Part shown: piece after piece, positions 10,167 through 21,560 of the stretch
How positions within the stretch are numbered: position 1 is the stretch's first letter
Layout of the letters: each line of letters opens with the position of its first letter
The notes under the pieces: generated by a model
What the model was told of the DNA's origin: nothing
What the model saw: the letters and a program-made list of their open reading frames with translations, nothing else
Database searches by the model: none
Assembly (NCBI GenBank): GCA_021234155.1
Contig: JAJEKV010000025.1
Location: 6,615,310-6,679,309 of the forward strand
From: Isoetes taiwanensis
Taxonomy: Eukaryota > Streptophyta > Lycopodiopsida > Isoetales > Isoetaceae
Length of the DNA stretch: 64,000 nucleotides
Direction of reading: 5' to 3'
Made by a program: the position numbers and the translations under genes

Positions 10167-10998
10167 CTAATCCTTTGTGCCAAGTTCATGTTCTTGAGCA
10201 TAATGGTCATCCTCTTGGCATGAATGGCACAAATCTTGGCCGCCTCGAAAGGTTGAGTTCACTCTGCGTTGGCCGCTTCCTGGCGAGACCCCGCCATCAT
10301 TGATGTGGCTCGGTAGTCCTAGTCCATCTTGAACTCCTACATAGACCCTTGATGTAGGCACTCGAAAGGGGACTTTTTGAATCATCAGACTGGTGCACTG
10401 TTGGCAATGCCAAATATGCCGAACGGCTCTACTATGCTTGGAATTTGGCCCACGGTGGACCTTCTTCGGGGAATCAGGTTGAGGCGGTGAAGGCTTGCTT
10501 TTTGACCCTGGTCGGCTGCCTTTGACAGACTCTGGCACTCTACTTACAATATCAGTAATTATGTCGGATCCATCGGCAAAGATAAATCTTGCATGCTGCC
10601 TTCTTCTTCTCGTACTCACTATCTTGCTTCAGCTTAGATAGCTTCTCGCTGATCCTGCCCTCCTTGGACTGGATTGGATATGGTTGCCGAGCGTATACTC
10701 CGTCTATTCTTCGGCCTCCTCCTCCTCTTCTTCTTTAGCCTCTTGCTTCCCCCTCTTGTTGGTGTGGTCCTTCCTCCTCAAGCTCATCCTCCTCCATTTC
10801 GTCCGGTTGTGGTTCTCTTACAACCACGCTTCCCCTATGCCTAGCTTCACGCCTCTTTGTTCGCTTCTCTCTTGCCTACGTCTCTTCCTTCCTTTTCTTC
10901 CGCATTGATGGCTCTCCTTGCTGCTGTTCCTGCTATTGGGGTTGCTCCAAGTATCGAGGTTGCTCCTACTGCTTGCTGTTCACCTACTCTTCCTGGTG
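10167..10998 (-). pseudogene. Gln/Glu-rich coiled-coil ORF, 3' part (split by a LINE)
   Basis: This is the downstream half of a minus-strand frame whose upstream half is at 19346-19985. Skipping the LINE, the reading frame continues across the insertion. From 10998 down it encodes Gln/Glu-rich repeats, a basic then acidic stretch (MRKKRKEE, DEMEEDELEEEG), and ISEKLSKLKQDSEYEKKK. After one frame change near 10600 it gives 150 residues with two Cys pairs (WHCQQC, DLCHSCQEDDHYAQEH) that could bind zinc. It carries in-frame TAG codons at complement positions 10984-10986, 10966-10968, 10934-10936 and 10876-10878. The nearby LTR-like sequence at 20.5 kb suggests a retroelement gag-like origin, but I do not recognise the family. 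Confidence 0.5.
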
Positions 10999-11015
10999 TT
11001 GGGGTTGCTCCTATT
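10999..11015. repeat. LINE target-site duplication, 3' side copy
   Basis: The 17 bases TTGGGGTTGCTCCTATT recur exactly at 19346-19362. They border the poly-T (poly-A of the minus-strand LINE) on this side. The last T could belong to the tail. Confidence 0.85.
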
Positions 11016-11290
11016 TTTTTTTTTTTTTTTTGAAAGAATGAAGTTTTTTCCATTAATTATAGAAGAAAAGTACAATGAAGTTCATTGTCAATGTGGGAAC
11101 ATGACAAAAGAACTGTAGGTAATAGCAGTAATTACAATAAAAATAAAATAGATGTGGAATGAGTATCCACAAAGAGTCTGCTGGAGCAACAGTGAGTGAA
11201 GTAGTGATATGAAGGTATAACATGATAAAACCTGCCAAAATACCTGCAAGACCTGCAATAGACTTGCTGATAGCTGAGATCCAGTGGATT

Positions 11291-11893
11291 TCAACCATAG
11301 ACAGGATACTTAGATAGTAAATTATGAAGCCAAAAGGTAGACAAAAGGAAGGTGGTAGAAGATAGGATTGGGAAGGCTAAGTTAAAAATGGTAAATGTCA
11401 AGGTAGTTGAAATGAGTTTTGGTAATCGGCTTAATGATGAGGATTGATTGTTCCCCCAGTTAAGTACCTGAATCAGAGTATCAGAGTTAATAGTGGCCCT
11501 CAGAAGGATGAGAGAACCATAAGCATCTGCCATTCCTCTATGATAATAGTAGCATCCCCTGTAGTAATTAAACTGCTGCTCTGTCATGTTGCTGCCAAAT
11601 CTATCTAAGAACCACCATAACTCATGCATTAAATAAGTGCCTCTGCAGAATTCAATGGTCCAATCAAGCTCAATATCAGGAATATCAAGGATGTCCACAT
11701 CAGTTCTGCCCCTAACTAGACCTGTCCAAAGACCTTCTGTGTATTCAATATCATTGTCCATCAGCTGTTCAACATAAATCTGATATTCATGTTCCTGATC
11801 CCTCCTGAGATTGATCATGTAATCTGTTAGATAAAATGTCACTGTTAGCAAATTCATCATGACAATGTAATCTAAACAAATTAAAATGACCAT
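11291..11893 (-). pseudogene. LINE ORF2 downstream frame of unknown type
   Basis: Downstream of zf-RVT, this 200-codon frame follows a short break from the ORF2 frame. Its centre is unusually rich in aromatic and acidic residues (TGLVRGRTDVDILDIPDIEL, then MHELWWFLDRFG, then NYYRGCYYYHRGMADAYGS). Plant LINEs often carry RNase H here, but I do not see the Asp/Glu pattern of RNase H. It may be a lineage-specific C-terminal domain or partly a chance frame. The hydrophobic first 25 residues probably precede the true coding part. Confidence 0.45.
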
Positions 11894-11899
11894 AGAAGA

Positions 11900-14800
11900 C
11901 TCCCAAATGATTCCATCTCTCCTCGAAGTGTGTTTCCCTTTTGTTACAAGTGGCTGACAGTTCTAGATCATAAATAAAATGCAATTTGATCCAGGTACAT
12001 GAAACTGAATGCTTGCCATGTAAGCATCTGTTCCTATGTTTCCAAATGTTCCATAATGCTGTAAAAATTAAAGAGTTAATAAAAGCATCATTATTTAGCA
12101 GGAAATTTAGAAGGCAATTGGGTTTGGGAATTGCAAATTTCTGCTGGAACCATCAGAGAAAAAAATAGTGGCTAATATTAGCCAAATGGCGATTTTTTGG
12201 ACATTTTTGGAAAAAGTACGGCTAAACTATAAAGGAGGAAATTTTTGGAAAAAAGAAAAAAATCGCCAAATATTTTCAAAGTTGACCTCCCTTACACCAA
12301 GGTTTAGCCAAACATAAGAAAGAATGAGAGGAAAAATTCTTCCACTTTAGCCAAACGTTCGAAAGTTTTCCTATGCATTTAGGGATAGATTAGCCATATT
12401 TTTTAATAGCTAATGTAAAATATGAGATTATTCATGAGATTATGGAATAGAGGTTGCTAATACTATATTAGATGGACAGTTTTTTGTTCTCCAACTAGTA
12501 GATTTCTATTATTAATATGTTCGTACAATAAAAAGTTTGGCATAGCATAAATGTTTGGCTAAAGTTTATATAAAGGTTCAAACAAAAAATAGCCAAAATA
12601 TTCAAAACTAGTAAAGGAAAATTATTCAACTTTAGCCAAACATTCGAAAGTTTTCCTATGTATTTTGGGTTAAATTAGCCAAAGTTGTTCTAGCTAATCT
12701 AAAATATGACTTTAGTAATTTTTTCCCTGGAACCAATGCCAAAAGGAATTTAACTTAGGACATGAGAAAATGTGATTCAAATCTTCAATTTCATTACATT
12801 GCAAGGGACAATGAGAATCAATAGGAGCTGCATTTCTAGATTGATGTCTGGCAAGAGATTGAAGGTTTGGAACACTACCATTTGCAATGAGCCAAATAAA
12901 GTATTTGACCTTTGGAGATAAGAAGGATTTCCAAACACTTTGAAACAGTTTACGCTCGATGTCAGTGGAGATATTCCAGAAATTTTTAGCTTTGGAAGTC
13001 AATCAGATCACTTTCGAGAATTTGTATATCGTGGAAACTTTGTATGTATGTTTGTTGTTCAAGGTCCAATCATGAGAGGAAATGGAATTAGAGTCTAAAT
13101 TGAGACCATTAATTTTCAGAAAGATATGCTTGAAAAGATTCCTATAAGAAATTGTTCCCCTAATTTTCTGCTTGAAGGCAGTCCAAGTGATCCATCTGTT
13201 GTTGACTCTTAGATCCCCTAAAGTGAGAAAATTGAATTCACTCCATTTCTTGTAAATTCTAGGATGAATTATAGCCAGAGGGGATGAAGTATCAATGGAT
13301 AATGCAGGATTCCAGAAAATAGAAGATCTAAGATGGCAAGCTTGAAGGTCAACATGTTTAAAGGCTCTATGAGATAGGTTCCGTGCTAGAATAATGTTTC
13401 TCATCGAGAGGAGATGTGTTGGAGCCGATCGAAGATTAAAGAAAGCGTAAGAAGGCAATGAGATACAGAGGGATGCCCTTTTACAAAACTACAAGATAGC
13501 CAATGTTTAATAAATATTGAAGCAGGGTTATTTGATTGAAACAAGGATCTCCATACATACTTTCCTGCTAATGCATAACCTTGGAGAAGAAGATTTTTGC
13601 AACCAAGCCCCCCATGAGTTTTACTTTTAGAAACAGATTTCCAATTAACCATATGATGTTTTCCCCAGATAAAATTCCTGATAATCCTTTCAAGTTGTTG
13701 ATAGATAGATTTTGGGGCAAGGAGGGCAGATGAAAAATAGATGTGGGAGCTGGCAATGACTGAGTTGGCAATGATAGTTCTGCCAGCTAAGGAAAGACAA
13801 GAACCATAATTTGATAACTTCTTCTTGATCCGAGAAATAATTGGGGACCAAAGACCTTTAATAGATGGATTCGAGGATAGGGGCATGCCAAGAAGTTTGG
13901 TAGAGTCATTTGAATGAATGCATTTAATTCCAGAGATGCTATCCACAGAAATATCCCCAATTATGACACACTTGTCTCTGTTTAGATAAACCCCTGAAGC
14001 AGCACTGAAGGAGTCAATGATCTTGAAGAAAGAATCAATGTTCATTGGATCATTTTTCAGAAAAGTGAAGGTGTCATCTGCATATTGAGATATAGTGAGT
14101 GTTGAATTGTCAGGGAGAGTGAGACCATGTAGATTGCAAGCATTCCGGTAATAGTGAATGGCGAGGGTAAGCATTTCAGCCTACCGCAATAAATAAATAG
14201 GGAGCTAATGGACACCCCCCCTAACACCCCTGGCCAAAGGGAAGAATTTAGAGGGAGATCCATTTATTAAGATGGCAGATTGAGATCTTTGATTGAGACC
14301 AATAATGAGCTTAATAATCTTCTCAGAGAAGCCAAGCTTAGTTAAGGCAAATTCTAGGAAGTCCCATCCTCGACAAGATCGAATGCTTTGGAGAAATCCA
14401 AATTTAACAAAATGCAATTCTTTTAGTCAAGGAATTCCGGTGAAGACCCTCCATAGCTGCAATATAGTTATCAAGAATAAATCTATTAGGGAGGAAAGCG
14501 ATTGGCATGAGCTGATAACTTTAGAAGATGACCTTTGATCCTTGGCAACAATTTTAGCACAAATCTTATAGGAAGAATTAGTTAAGGAAATAGGCCTCCA
14601 AATCAATAAATTTGGAAGGATTGTCAACTTTTGGGATCATGGTGATAAATCCAGGCGAGATATAGATGGATGTAAGTGATTGAGATTCCAAAAACCATGA
14701 ATCATGTGCAAGAGGTCAGATTTAATGATATCCCAAAATTTAATGTAAAATTCAATAGGCAGACCATCAGGCCCAGGGCTTTTATTTTTCCCAAGAGATT

Positions 14801-16180
14801 GAATAGTGGCTAGGATTTCAGTTTCAGAGGGGAGATTCTCAATGTCAGGTGAAGAGGAAATAGGATATGTGTTTGGCAGATTACTCAAGAAGTCTTTGAA
14901 ATTATTTCCCTGGATAGATTGAGCAATATTATCAGATGGCTTAGCAAAGATATCCTTATATTTATCATGGAAGAAATTGGAGATATCAGAATGATCTGAG
15001 ATTGAGGATCCATCATCCTTGACAATATGAGATAACTGGGTTTTCAGGATCTATTTTTGGCCACCTTGTAGAAAAATTTTGAGTTACTGCTGTCCATACA
15101 AGAATGGTATTTAAGTTTACTCCTGATAGCAGCACCTTTGGCATCATGTTTCTCTATAGCTCTAATGGACATTTCAAGATTTTCCTCTAGCCTATGAAGA
15201 TTAGAATTCAAAGGATCAGTTTGGAGATTTAATCTGACTTCCTTCATTCTCTGGAGATAATTGTTCTTCTCAGCAATTTTGGAGTCATGAAGATTCTTAG
15301 ACCAGCTTTTTATCCAAGATTTAGAGAGCTTGATATTAGAATAAAAGGATTTCATGGAATTTTCTGCTCTCACTCTTGGCAAGGAATTGTAGAATGATGT
15401 AAATTCATTAATGAATTTGTCAGATTCCAGAAGAGAGCGGATATTTCCTGATCGTTTCATGATAATATTATGCTTGGTAGACAAGAATTGGGGTTGGTGG
15501 TCAGATATAGATGTGGATTCATCACTGAATACTACACAATTATCCCAGAAAGAATTAGAGATATTATTTATATAGAATCTATCTAGGGTGCAGAAGACTC
15601 TAGCATTTCCAGTTTGCTTATTGGACCAGTAAATCTTGCAAAAGATGAGGGATATAATTAAAAAGATGTTGATCCGAAAAATAATCCCAGTTGGTCCTCT
15701 CGAAAACGCATTATTGTTAAGATTCTTACCACATTTAAGATCCCAAGTAGGGGTATTGTTGAAATCACCACCTAAAATCCATGTTTGACAGGTTTGAGAG
15801 AGAAGCCATGTATTGAGTTCCAGCCAAGTTTTTTCTCGAACTCTAGAATCAGTGGAGGCATAGATGTTGATAATACCAAAGGAGAGATCACCATGCTTAA
15901 GAGTGACAGACTGCCAAGTTCTGCAAGGACTATTGTAGACATTTTCATGAATGAAATTCCTCCAAATAATACAAATACCTCCAGATGTGCCTGAGGCCTC
16001 AATCCAAATTGAGGAATAGCCTGGACCAATCCAATCACCAAGGTTGGAGCACTCAAAGTTTGGGAGCCTTAGCTCCTGAAGAAGAATGATATCAGAGTTG
16101 TAGGATCTGATTTGAGAGATTGCCCTTCTTCTTTTAAGAGGGCCTTTAATTCCCCTGAGATTCCAAGAGAGAATCTTCAT
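11900..16180 (-). pseudogene. LINE ORF2: endonuclease, reverse transcriptase, zf-RVT (frameshifted)
   Basis: ORF2 starts at 16180 with MKILSWNLRGIKGP, the typical APE-endonuclease opening. The endonuclease shows LLQELRL, GGDFNNTP, LDRFYI and SISDHQP down to about 15500. The RT follows in several frames: KSPGPDGLPIEFY (about 14770), FRPISLTNSSYK-like (14590), PLARGV (14225), and the catalytic YADD at complement(14073..14084), then KLLGMPL and LAGRTIIANSVI. The zf-RVT pattern (PKVKYFIWLIANG, CPLQCNE, LNHIFSCPKLN) ends at the MITE. Coding resumes beyond it with QQKFAIPKPNC and LWNIWKHRNRCLHGK at 12150-12000. At least five frame changes make it non-functional. Confidence 0.88.
12154..12729. mobile_element. 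hAT-like MITE inside LINE ORF2
   Basis: The ends are CAGAGAAAAAAATAGT (12154) and, inverted, CAGGGAAAAAATTACT (12729). They are flanked by ggaaccat (12146-12153) and gaaccaat (12730-12737), a near 8-bp target-site duplication. Removing the element restores the LINE frame (HWF joined to QQKF). The AT-rich interior repeats 'tagccaaa..' and 'cgaaagttttcctatg' motifs and has no ORF. It shares ends and interior blocks (TTTGGCGATTTTTT) with 53376-53978. CA-G-G ends plus 8-bp duplications point to the hAT superfamily. Confidence 0.85.
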
Positions 16181-16228
16181 TAAGAAAGATAGGGAGATAA
16201 TGTCGAGGAGGACAGATCAAAAGACAAA

Positions 16229-18783
16229 TTAAGAGCAGTGGCTCCTAGCGATCCTTCTCAAGCTATTTCTTGTATTAGCAGCTGGAGTACTTGAGAGATA
16301 TGAGGTCCCTTTAGGCTTGCCTGATTTCAATTTCTTTTTCCTTTTATTATGTCTTCTTTGAGAAATAGAAGTAGAAGAAGAAGTGATGAGCTTACCTTTA
16401 ACAGGGATATCCAAAGTTGTCTGAATAGAATTATTGATTAGATAGGAATCATCATCCCAAGAATCAGTAGATATGTTACCTTGAGGGCATAGGTTTTCTT
16501 TTTCCAGATCAGTGTCAGATTCATCATTAGAATCATGAGTCCTGGCTTATATGATTGTCACATGCTGAATCTGAAACCTTTGCTGGTTCTTTGCCCAAAA
16601 AACTTATCAAATTTTCGATTTCTGTTTGATATGCCTGATCTGTTGAGATTGCAACCTCATAACCAACTGATGGCACAATTAACTCTTTTAACAAAGATTC
16701 AGTGTATGGGGAAATGATCTCATCCTGTTTATGGCAAGGAAGGATATTTGGTTCAGTGGAAAAAGGGGGAGAAAGGTCAATAAGGTCAACTTGAAGTAAT
16801 TGAGCAATTGAAGGTTCAGGGAGATCAATTTTTTTGGAAATAATATGAGAAGGGTCTGGGGGGTGAAAAGCCTCATTTGGGAACAAATTTGGATCCAAGT
16901 TTGATTCCAAATTACTATCCAAGTAGTCTTCATTAAGGTCTGCAAGAACACTGAAGTTGTTGGAGCAAATAATATCATGATCCTCCTCAGAAGACATTGA
17001 CAAAACTTCTGTTGCAGCTGTATTTGCTTTTGCCTCATTAACTGTTTTTTTAATTTGGCTATCCAGCTTGATAGTGTAATTACATTGCTTATCAGTAGAA
17101 ATATTGGTATTTCCTTCCATAATTAATGGAACTTCATAATCTGTATCTGAAGATGTACCTGTAGAATGTCTTGAAACAAAGTTTTTCTTGCCATTTCTGT
17201 AAGTGCCAGTATTTCCAGAGTTGTTGACATTCCTGTTTGAATTGGAGTGACTGAGAATATTCTTTAAGGTACCGTGAAGATCAAAATTCTTTGTAGTCAA
17301 AGGCATCTTTCCTTTCAGTAATCTAGAATTCAGAGAATCTGATCCATTAAATAAGGAATTCTTGCATGTATCAGAACCACCTGTGTTATTTTGTGGAGCT
17401 GCAGACTTTCCTTTTATAAAAATGCCTTTGTTGAGAATCTTGACCTTAGACTGACTGTCAAGAGCATATGAGAAATTTTGAGGTATAGCAGCATCATAAC
17501 CCTTGGGGGAAACTTCCCTAGCTTTTAGTTCTCTTTGCTTAGAGATTCTCTTCTGACTCCCATTAATTCTTTTCCAAGGAGTGGATTGCATATTTTCCTG
17601 ATTCCCTGAGATTGATTTGACTTGAGGAAAACCAGTCTGATTGATGATGTTCTCCTTCACACTTGTGTTGTTAACCACGTTGTCACATTGTTCAAGGTGA
17701 TTATGTCTATGGTTACACTTTTGGCAAATACTTGGTAAACCAACCCAATGAAGCTGCCAGTTAATTTGTTTCCCAAAGTAATCAGTGATAGGTATAGAAG
17801 TTGGGACAGTTTTGGATATATCAATTTGAGCAAAGCATTTTGGAGGTCTGTAAGGTGAGAATTCAGTTGTCAAGTATGTACCAATTGAGTTAAAAATTTT
17901 GGAAAAGCAGTCAACATTCCAGTAGATGGGATTGAGATCACTCATGGTAACAGAGGCAACATGATATTTGCTAAATTCATTTAAAGGCAGGGTAGGATAC
18001 CATTTAAGAAATGTAAGCTGATAGGTGTCACATGTAGATTTACCAAGCTTAAGAAAATAATTGGAGGTTCTCTCACAGCCACATTCAGCTAGAAGATAAG
18101 GATAGTTGAGCCAATAAATAGAGTTAATGGTGATCCCTTTGTGAAGCCTAAGCAAATGATCCCAAAGCTTTTCAACCCTTAATCCCACTGAATCAACTTT
18201 AATGATAACAGCACATTTTGAAAGACAATCAATTCTGGAGGAGATCAAGAGGTGAATTTAGTTGAATACCTCTGAATGGTTGGGTGTTAACTGGAGACCT
18301 TGATTGTTGGAAGGCGAATTCTTCAGCAAGATCCTGATCAGAGATTAATGGAGCAGCAGGAGGCCTCGGGACCATTTGTAAGGGGAGTCCATTGGCATCC
18401 AGAGGTGGATCATTAGAAGGATTGTCCCATCGAGGAGGAGAGGTACTGAAATGATGCATATCTTTGGCAGAGTAAACCAAGTCAGAGAAATCTCCAAATT
18501 TCAAAACATTGGAGGGATCAGAGTTAAAAGAACTTAACTGTGTGAGGAGCTCGGATCTCTGATCAGCAGGAAGGAGCATATAGTTGTGAAGAAGAGCCAA
18601 AGATTGCAAGTTTAGGGTAGCCGAGGTGTTTAAATGAGAAATTTGAATTTTTTGGGGAATTTTAGCCATCAATGCAAGGAAAAGATAAAGGTGAAAATGA
18701 GAAACTGAGAAAGAAAGGGGAGAAAAGCAGATCAGATGACAGAAAGGCAAATGATGGGAATTAAGCAAGAGACAAGAAATCAA
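16229..18783 (-). pseudogene. LINE ORF1 (nucleic-acid-binding, Cys/His knuckle), two frameshifts
   Basis: ORF1 begins within the 18783 frame, most likely at the MAKIPQKIQISHL Met near 18670. A one-base shift near 18240 leads into the 571-codon frame. That part resembles plant LINE ORF1: a DUF4283-like domain (KLWDHLLRLHKG, then YHVASVTMSDLNP) followed by LPSICQKCNHRHNHLEQC, a CCHC knuckle with off-standard spacing. A long polar, Ser/Asn-rich region follows. The frame stops at 16533, and another shift restores a basic C-terminus (RRHNKRKKKLKSGKPKG) that ends at 16229, 48 bases before ORF2. The product would form RNP particles with LINE RNA. Confidence 0.8.
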
Positions 18784-19345
18784 GGAAAGAGATTAACTTG
18801 AAGCTAGAAGGATTAACTTACCAAATGAATGCCAAAAGGAACCATCCAAAAGACCCTTCATTCTGAGTAAATCTTGACAGAGATTTTGCAATCTGACCAA
18901 TTGCAGAACACATTAAAATGAGCTGTAGGTGTGATATTTCTTTTTCCAATGAATTCGAGAATCCAAGCTTCAATAATTTCTTCTGCAAATTCTTCAGAAT
19001 CCGGGACAAAGGAGAATTCTGCTTGAAATAAATGATCAGGGAAGGTTTGTTTGCAGATAAATTGAAACCAAAGTTCCGAGAAAGATCCCTGCAAGAAACC
19101 ACAAGTAATTCTTTTATCCTGCTTCAAGATTGTGAAGAATTTTGTATCCATAGAACGAGCAGAGCAGGGAGAATTGAATGGAGGCCGGCCCTCTACAAGG
19201 CCGGGAGGGGATTGAGTAGAAGAAGGGATCGATCAAGCAGGGAATTGAGAATCAAGCTCGAAATTGTACCAAGAAAGTTCGAAAATGAATAGGACAAGAA
19301 ATTCAAGAAAAATGGCGCGCATTTTTAAGGCGCTCTTGGGGCCCC
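18784..19345 (-). other. LINE 5' region with a 97-codon upstream ORF
   Basis: The 5' leader of the LINE is about 560 bp. It holds an open frame, complement(18858..19151), starting MDTKFFTILKQDKRI and containing an acidic stretch (FVPDSEEFAEEIIEAW). I do not recognise it. It may be an upstream ORF or chance. A GC- and purine-rich piece with ggccgg lies next to the 5' end near 19200, where internal promoters of LINEs usually sit. Confidence 0.4.
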
Positions 19346-19362
19346 TTGGGGTTGCTCCTATT
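19346..19362. repeat. LINE target-site duplication, 5' side copy
   Basis: This exact 17-base match to 10999-11015 marks the 5' boundary of the minus-strand LINE. Confidence 0.85.
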
Positions 19363-19985
19363 GCCGAGGTTGCTCCTACTGCTTGCTACTCACCTACTCT
19401 TCCTGGTGTTGGGGTTGCTCCTGTTGCCGAGGTTGTTCCTAATGCTTGCTCTGCACCTCTTCTTGGTTTTCGAGTTGCTCCTACTGCCAAGGTTGCTCTT
19501 GCTGCTTGCTCCTCACCTGCTCTTCCTGTTGCTGGGGTTGCTCCAGTTGCCGTTGCTCTTGCTACTTGCTCCTCACCTCCAGAAGCGGACGCCACGATCT
19601 CAATTTCCCCCGAGCCTTGCGATCATTCACCTGAAATGCTAAGTCTTTGCTCCTCCAAGATTGAAACGATTCGTTTGAAGAGCTTGAGTGGCTAACTTTG
19701 TCGTCTGGCCTAGGCCGCAGGGCCTCAAGAATTTGCTTGTTGTCGCCCGTTGTGAGTGCTTCAAACGTTCCGGTGCAAGCTGGAGCTTCCAACCTTCCTA
19801 GCTACTTGTTTGGTCCTCCCGAAAACTTAGCTTCTTTGATGATGGCCTCTTTAAGCGATCTTGCCTCTATCAATGGTCGACTATGTCTATTCGCGGCTCC
19901 TTTGGATCGATCTCGCCGACTGTTCGTTTGATGGACACTCTTATGGCAGCTTCGGAGATTAGCTTATAATTCGTCCTACAAGGGT
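19346..19985 (-). pseudogene. Gln/Glu-rich coiled-coil ORF, 5' part
   Basis: On the minus strand this reads RRDRSKGAANRHSRPLIEAR, KEAIIKEAKFSGGPNK, TFEALTTGDNKQILEALRP and SFQSWRSKDLAFQVNDRKAR. It then becomes a tandem Gln/Glu-rich array of roughly 23-residue units (RSKQQEQ, QEEQV, EQPRQQEQPQ). Seven TAG codons lie in frame, at complement 19802, 19562, 19481, 19439, 19394, 19376 and 19358 (first plus-strand base of each CTA). Several stand where a sister unit has CAG. The frame continues past the LINE into 10998 and below. The start is uncertain because a TAA lies near 19965. Possibly gag-like; family unknown. Confidence 0.5.
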
Positions 19986-20460
19986 AAAAGGGAGGTTCAA
20001 GCTACTATTTGAGAACTTCTAAGGAGTAGGAATGCTTCCAAAGATTTTAGGGGCTACTTTTCTTAAGAGTAAATTTATTATAATTATGGGTTATTAATTA
20101 AGGTACTTTTCTTTATCACTTAACTATTTCTCGAAATTTTCCCATTTCTCTTTGGGCCAAATATTAGTCATTTTGCGCCATTTCTTTCAAGCTTCTTCTC
20201 GAGCGATTTCTCGTTCAATTTTTTTGCTTGAAAAATGCGGTTCATGAACAACTTGAGCTCAATTTACTAGAAGGTTTCTTTTGACTATATTATTTCTACC
20301 ACTTAGAGTATAACTTAATCTAATTATGACCCTGCTAATGGGAAAAAAATTTCTCCCACATTTCGCGTTTCAAGACTAGAATTCTCATTCCATTCCTTAG
20401 CTAGGCCAGTTAATCTACCTATTCAGGGATATGGTCAGTGCTAGCTCTTGGTCAACCAAG

Positions 20461-20479
20461 AACATTGCTCTGATACTAT
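20461..20479 (-). other. Primer-binding-site-like sequence (tRNA-iMet type)
   Basis: The minus strand reads ATAGTATCAGAGCAATG directly after an LTR-like end ...GCGTTACA. This matches the usual plant PBS TGGTATCAGAGC except for one base. It implies an LTR retrotransposon in minus orientation, with its 5' LTR to the right and its body to the left, where the Gln-rich ORF lies. Confidence 0.6.
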
Positions 20480-21560
20480 TGTAACGCTCCCTACAAAATA
20501 TATGGCGCCCGGCTGTACACTCCGTAGGAAATCCCCCATCCGGTCCTTCGACCGCACGGGCCCTCCGTCTATCCCGCACTCCGGGGTATCCATAGTGAGG
20601 GAAGAGGACACGAAGATGTCTTGCGCGCCCTTTCCCTATGGGCTCCTATAACATCGAAAGCATAACAACATCATAACTAGCAATAACAATGCATCGAACT
20701 ACCTCGAAGGGTAGCATATCCATACATCCATAGGTACAATAGAGATAAACACATGCCGTAAAACATGAGAGCTCCTACCCAAGGTTCAGACTCATGGGGA
20801 GGTAGACTGACGGCTAGGCCTCAAGATAGAGCAGACGGAGTCATAACAATGGCGGGGCTGGCTCGAGACAATGGTTAGGGTTGACCACTCCATCCGCCCC
20901 TCCTGTGCATACTTTGCAAATGTGCTAGATCGGGCTCTGGAATGATTGTATCCTTCCGGATATGCAATCTCATGGTATCACCCATCGAGACTGCTCGGGG
21001 TTCCATCTCCCCTTCTCGGGGTCAAGAGGTTCCACGGGCGGCTAGAGAATCATGGCGACACACGATTCTTCCCCGACTTAACCCTCCAAAACAAGAGCCA
21101 GGCCGTCACCTGTAGTTCTTGAGAGGCAGGGTAACACCATTGCCCCAGGAGGTGTCGGACCCATGCCCGGCCCACTCGAAGTGACCGGCCATAAGCCTAG
21201 CCCGCTATGGGGTCCCAGTAGCCACGCTCAGCAGGGACCCTCCCTCCGTCTCGCCTCTAGCCCCGTCATGTAGTGCTGAGTCATATCATAGCCCCGTAGC
21301 CCGGTGGGTTCCTATGCACAGGCCGCATAATAATAGGAACTAAAGGGTCTAAACTAGGAGCATCACTAAGTAATGGCTACTAGGTCTCTACCCCCCTTCA
21401 AAATACAAGAGGAGCAAACATGATCAACCAACATCACATATCCACATACATGAAAATAATGAGAATAACATCTAAACCTAATCATACACATCTAACTTAC
21501 AGTTAGGGTTCATTGATTAGGATTCAAGATCTAGACTGAGGGTTCTAGGAAGGCTTTACT
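20480..21560 (-). repeat. LTR-like sequence of a minus-strand retrotransposon
   Basis: This GC-rich, non-coding block of about 1 kb begins (plus strand) TGTAACGCTCCCTAC next to the PBS. Its left boundary is therefore good, but the right boundary is a guess because no second LTR is in the window to compare. Texture changes to unique-looking sequence near 21500-21600. No ORF is supported inside. Confidence 0.5.

Larger units (their letters stand above)
11016..19345 (-). mobile_element. Nearly full-length LINE (minus strand) with 17-bp target-site duplication
   Basis: An 8.3-kb non-LTR retrotransposon is inserted in the Gln-rich ORF. Its poly-A tail reads as a T-run at 11013-11031 on the plus strand, and its 5' end is at 19345. 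It encodes ORF1 (about 16229-18783) with a Cys/His knuckle and ORF2 (about 11900-16180) with an APE endonuclease, a YADD reverse transcriptase and zf-RVT. Both ORFs have frameshifts. A 576-bp hAT-like MITE (12154-12729) interrupts ORF2. Without the MITE the element is about 7.75 kb. Target-primed insertion is shown by the A tail plus the exact direct repeat. Confidence 0.92.

Noticed and set aside
10684-10908. Ser/Leu-rich plus-strand ORF resembling a membrane protein
   Set aside because: It is the antisense of an acidic Glu-rich segment of the Gln-rich pseudogene.
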